Source: JAENVU01 sp031430375 (GTDB lineage Bacteria > Actinomycetota > Acidimicrobiia > IMCC26256 > JAENVU01). Taken from it: 27,310 nucleotides of DNA. The notes below the pieces were generated by a model. It worked only from the letters and a program-made list of their open reading frames with translations. It was not told the origin of the DNA and did no database searches. The translations under genes were made by a program, and so were the position numbers. Position 1 is the first letter of the stretch, and each line of letters opens with the position of its first letter. The stretch is taken from the NCBI GenBank assembly GCA_031430375.1, contig JANPBJ010000088.1:1-27310 (forward strand), written 5' to 3'. Positions 25,071 through 27,310 of this stretch are shown here, piece after piece.

Positions 25071-25079
25071 GGCCCGTCG

Positions 25080-25085
25080 ATGGTA
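25080..25085 (-). promoter_or_regulatory. Candidate leaderless -10 element of the LCP gene
   Basis: On the minus strand TACCAT is followed by nine bases and GTG (25070). The 17 bases upstream of it are exactly the inverted repeat at 25086-25102. Confidence 0.4.
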
Positions 25086-25102
25086 GTGGTGGCTCCCACC
25101 AC
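25086..25102. promoter_or_regulatory. Inverted repeat in the LCP promoter spacer
   Basis: GTGGTGG (25086-25092) and CCACCAC (25096-25102) are a perfect 7-base inverted repeat with a 3-base centre. It sits directly upstream of the LCP -10 and fills the place of a 17-base spacer, so it could be an operator. It lies in the 107-base divergent region shared with pabB. Confidence 0.35.
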
Positions 25103-25163
25103 ATCTCGGTCACCGCTGACGATCTGGGTTCACACCACCGCCCTCGAGCGGCGATTCGATCAG

Positions 25164-25169
25164 TAGCCT
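25164..25169 (+). promoter_or_regulatory. Candidate leaderless -10 element of pabB
   Basis: TAGCCT is followed by eight bases and ATG (25178). No Shine-Dalgarno is present. Confidence 0.45.
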
Positions 25170-25177
25170 CAGTCCCG

Positions 25178-26428
25178 ATGTCGTTCAGCTCGGTGCTCGC
25201 CGCACTTCCGGCCACGCTCCCGGCTGCGGTCGTGCGCGACCGCGGGCGGCTCATACTCGCCGTGGGGGCCGAAGAGCAGCTGGAGACTCCGATCGGCGAT
25301 CTCTCCGATGACTTCGACCCGTTATCGGCGCTCAATGCCCTCCGCCACGGATGGTGGGCCGGGTTTGCCAGCTACGACCTCGGCCGCCGGGTCGAACGCG
25401 TGGAAACCAATCGCCGCGTGTCCCCCACCGACATTCCCGACCTCTCCTTCATCCGCTTCGCCGCTCGAGCAGAGCTCGCGGCCGACGGAACGCTCACTCG
25501 GTTCGGGAGTGGCCCGGCGCGGGCCGCGCTCGACTCCGCTCTCGACGCGCCCGCGGCGATCGACGCGCCGACTCCGAGCGCGGCGTGGACCAGCAGTCTC
25601 GATCAGCTCGCGTATGAGCGCGGGGTGTACATCATTCAGGCGTTGATCCGCGCCGGGCACTGCTACCAGGTGAACCTGGCCCGGCAGCTCACTGGTCCAA
25701 TCGTCGACCCGGTCTCGTTGCACGCCGCAGTGGCGTCGGGGAACCCGGCGCCGCACAGCGCGTTCTGGCGCGACGGTCGCGGTCTGGCCATCGTGTCGGC
25801 CTCTCCGGAACGGTTCCTGCGCGTCGATGGGCGCGCCGTTGAGTCTCGCCCCATCAAGGGCACCGCGGCGCGCGCCGCACCCCTCCGGGCGAGCGAGAAG
25901 GACCGCGCCGAGAACGTCATGATCGTGGACCTTGCTCGGAACGACCTCGGCCGCGTCTGCATGCCGGGTTCGATCTCGGTCCCCGAGCTATGCACCATCG
26001 AGGCGCATCCCGGCCTCGTACATCTGGTGAGCACCGTACGCGGCGAACTCCGGGCCGGCGTCGGCCTCGGTGAGCTCCTCCAGGCCACATTCCCCCCCGC
26101 ATCCATTACCGGTGCGCCCAAGCCGCGGGTCATGCAGGCGATCGAAGACCTCGAACCCGCTCGGCGCGGCGTCTACTGCGGCGCGCTTGGTTGGATCGAC
26201 GTCGATCGCGGCCGCGCCGATCTCGCGGTAGCGATTCGGACCTTCACCTGCACGCCGGCGGGCACGACCTTCGGCGTTGGGGCCGGCATCACCATCGATT
26301 CCGATCCCGCGTCCGAATGGGCCGAGACTGAACTCAAAGCCGACCGTCTCCTCAGACTCGCGGGCGTTGAATCCCCGGCACCCGCGAGCGCGTCGACCCC
26401 GATTCGAGTACAGGGAGCTGTCTCATGA
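25178..26428 (+). CDS. pabB: Aminodeoxychorismate synthase component I (PabB)
   Basis: PabB aminates chorismate to 4-amino-4-deoxychorismate, the first step to p-aminobenzoate and folate, usually with the glutaminase PabA. The 416-residue protein has a diverged N-terminal half and the chorismate-binding C-terminal domain. That domain has the QVNLARQL stretch, SASPERFL, the hallmark PIKGTA with Lys227 (the residue forming the PabB covalent intermediate), DLARNDLGRVC, and PPASITGAPKPRVMQAIEDLE. Lys in PIKGT distinguishes PabB from TrpE, which has Ala there. The ATG start at 25178 follows TAGCCT by eight bases. The stop overlaps the pabC ATG in ATGA. No pabA is in the window, so glutaminase must come from elsewhere or be shared. 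Confidence 0.95.
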   Translation: MSFSSVLAALPATLPAAVVRDRGRLILAVGAEEQLETPIGDLSDDFDPLSALNALRHGWWAGFASYDLGRRVERVETNRRVSPTDIPDLSFIRFAARAELAADGTLTRFGSGPARAALDSALDAPAAIDAPTPSAAWTSSLDQLAYERGVYIIQALIRAGHCYQVNLARQLTGPIVDPVSLHAAVASGNPAPHSAFWRDGRGLAIVSASPERFLRVDGRAVESRPIKGTAARAAPLRASEKDRAENVMIVDLARNDLGRVCMPGSISVPELCTIEAHPGLVHLVSTVRGELRAGVGLGELLQATFPPASITGAPKPRVMQAIEDLEPARRGVYCGALGWIDVDRGRADLAVAIRTFTCTPAGTTFGVGAGITIDSDPASEWAETELKADRLLRLAGVESPAPASASTPIRVQGAVS

Positions 26429-27261
26429 AGGTGTGCGTCAACGGAGTCCACGGCGACGTCGCGGACCTGCGCATTTCACCCCTCGACCACGGACTCCTCG
26501 TGGGCGATGGCGTCTTCGAAACACTCCGGGTCTACAACGGCGTGCCGTTCGCATGGACTCGCCACTTCGCGCGCTTGGAGCGTTCCGCCAGTGGCCTCGG
26601 ACTGTCGGTGCCATCGATCGCCATCTTGCGTGAACAGGCCGACGCGGTCATCGTCGCCAATGATCTCTCCGAGGCGCGGCTGCGCATCACCATCACCGGT
26701 GGTCCGGCCCCACTCGGATCCGAACGCGCCGCGGTGGACCCCACGGTCGTGATCGCGGCGAGCGCGCTCACTCGATGGCCCTCCACCGCCGATGTGGTCA
26801 CCGTTCCATGGCCACGCAACGAACGAGGGGCAACCGCGGGTCTCAAGACCATCTCATATGCCGAGAACGTTCGGGCCCTCGCCTACGCCCATGAACACGG
26901 CGCGGGTGAAGCCATCTTCTCGAACACGCGCGACGAGCTGTGCGAGGCCACTGGGTCCAATGTGTTTCTCGTTCGCGATGGCGAGGTGTTCACACCGCCG
27001 GCGGATAGCGGTTGTCTCCTTGGCGTCACGCGCGCACTGGTGTTGGAACTCGCGGCCTCACACGAAATCGCGATCACCGAGGTCGCACTGTCGCTCGGGG
27101 CACTCGCGACCGCAGACGAAGCCTTCCTCTCGTCCACGACCCGCGAAGTTCAAGGCATCGCGCACGTGGACGGCATCGCACTGCGCAGCGCGCCCGGCCC
27201 GATCACCACTCGACTCGCCGCTGCGTTCACCGTGCTCATCGCCCAGGACGTCGATCCGTGA
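26425..27261 (+). CDS. pabC: Aminodeoxychorismate lyase-like class IV aminotransferase (PabC)
   Basis: This 278-residue PLP enzyme of fold type IV has LDHGLLVGDGVFETLRVYNG (about residues 20-39), the PLP lysine in GLKTISYAENVRAL (Lys141) and a later SNVFLVRDGEVFTPPADSGCLLGVTR stretch. Members are 4-amino-4-deoxychorismate lyase, branched-chain aminotransferase and D-amino acid aminotransferase. The coupling to pabB by ATGA makes the lyase, which releases p-aminobenzoate and pyruvate, by far the best call. The start at 26425 is fixed by this overlap. The remaining bases from 27262 to 27310 hold no gene or RNA that I can see. Confidence 0.9.
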   Translation: MKVCVNGVHGDVADLRISPLDHGLLVGDGVFETLRVYNGVPFAWTRHFARLERSASGLGLSVPSIAILREQADAVIVANDLSEARLRITITGGPAPLGSERAAVDPTVVIAASALTRWPSTADVVTVPWPRNERGATAGLKTISYAENVRALAYAHEHGAGEAIFSNTRDELCEATGSNVFLVRDGEVFTPPADSGCLLGVTRALVLELAASHEIAITEVALSLGALATADEAFLSSTTREVQGIAHVDGIALRSAPGPITTRLAAAFTVLIAQDVDP

Positions 27262-27310
27262 TCCGTTGAACATCGACGGCGCCCGAAACCGAACCCGGAT
27301 CGTCACGCTC

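Noticed and set aside
27276..27300. tRNA T-arm-like stretch GGTTCGGTTTC on the minus strand
   Set aside because: The arms do not pair and no acceptor or anticodon arm can be drawn around it.

Overview
The window is a 27.3 kb, high-GC chromosomal segment from an actinobacterium. The support is a coenzyme F420 pathway (CofD, CofE and an FbiB-like nitroreductase), actinobacterial cell-wall genes (an LCP ligase, a WbbL-like rhamnosyltransferase, a ManB-like nucleotidyltransferase, and a large GT2/membrane protein coupled to a DUF5719-like protein), and codons with strongly G/C third positions. Separate CofE and nitroreductase genes and the lack of a whiB2 gene here would fit a deep-branching class such as Acidimicrobiia, but that placement is inference. 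No rRNA, tRNA, CRISPR array, insertion sequence or phage gene was found. Coding density is very high and no gene-free stretch exceeds 300 bases.

Layout. 93-2612 (-): large polytopic membrane protein. 2859-3026 (-): 55-residue zinc-ribbon protein with its own intrinsic terminator. 3182-3895 (-): CPBP/Abi membrane protease, divergent from ftsH (4041-6023, +). 6025-6483 (-): membrane-anchored thioredoxin-like protein, tail-to-tail with ftsH. 6520-7986 (+): MFS transporter. 8137-12638 (-): DUF5719-like protein and a 1033-residue glycosyltransferase, translationally coupled. 12854-13279 (+): small helical phasin-like protein with a textbook promoter and a UUCG-capped terminator. 13386-15651 (+): F420 operon cofD-cofE-nitroreductase. 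15672-18441 (-): three-gene operon of an HxH-motif membrane protein, a sugar-1-phosphate nucleotidyltransferase and a GalE-like epimerase. 18476-23565 (-): surface-polysaccharide operon rmlB, a mini-ORF, ugd, uxs, a DPM1-like GT2 and a WbbL-like GT2. 23628-25070 (-): LCP ligase. 25178-27261 (+): pabB-pabC for p-aminobenzoate.

How the genes work together. The right two-thirds is mostly envelope polysaccharide assembly. Sugar nucleotides are made by RmlB (dTDP-4-keto-6-deoxyglucose), Ugd and Uxs (UDP-glucuronate to UDP-xylose), a ManB-like enzyme and a GalE-like epimerase. Glycosyltransferases of the WbbL, DPM1 and GT2/membrane types use them, and the LCP protein is the likely enzyme that attaches the finished polymer to peptidoglycan. 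The F420 operon makes the lactyl-phosphodiester core, adds glutamates and probably reduces the dehydro precursor. PabB and PabC feed folate synthesis.

The most notable signals are these. (1) Nine transcription-unit starts have a TANNNT-like -10 hexamer only 6-10 bases before the start codon and no Shine-Dalgarno, which suggests widespread leaderless transcription. (2) FbiB is split into two abutting genes. (3) An unlisted 32-codon ORF fits exactly between rmlB and ugd. (4) Four TCATCC motifs at helical spacing lie upstream of the zinc-ribbon gene. (5) A 34-base dispersed repeat occurs twice and is linked to a 14-base direct repeat. (6) RmlB has Cys in place of its catalytic Asp.
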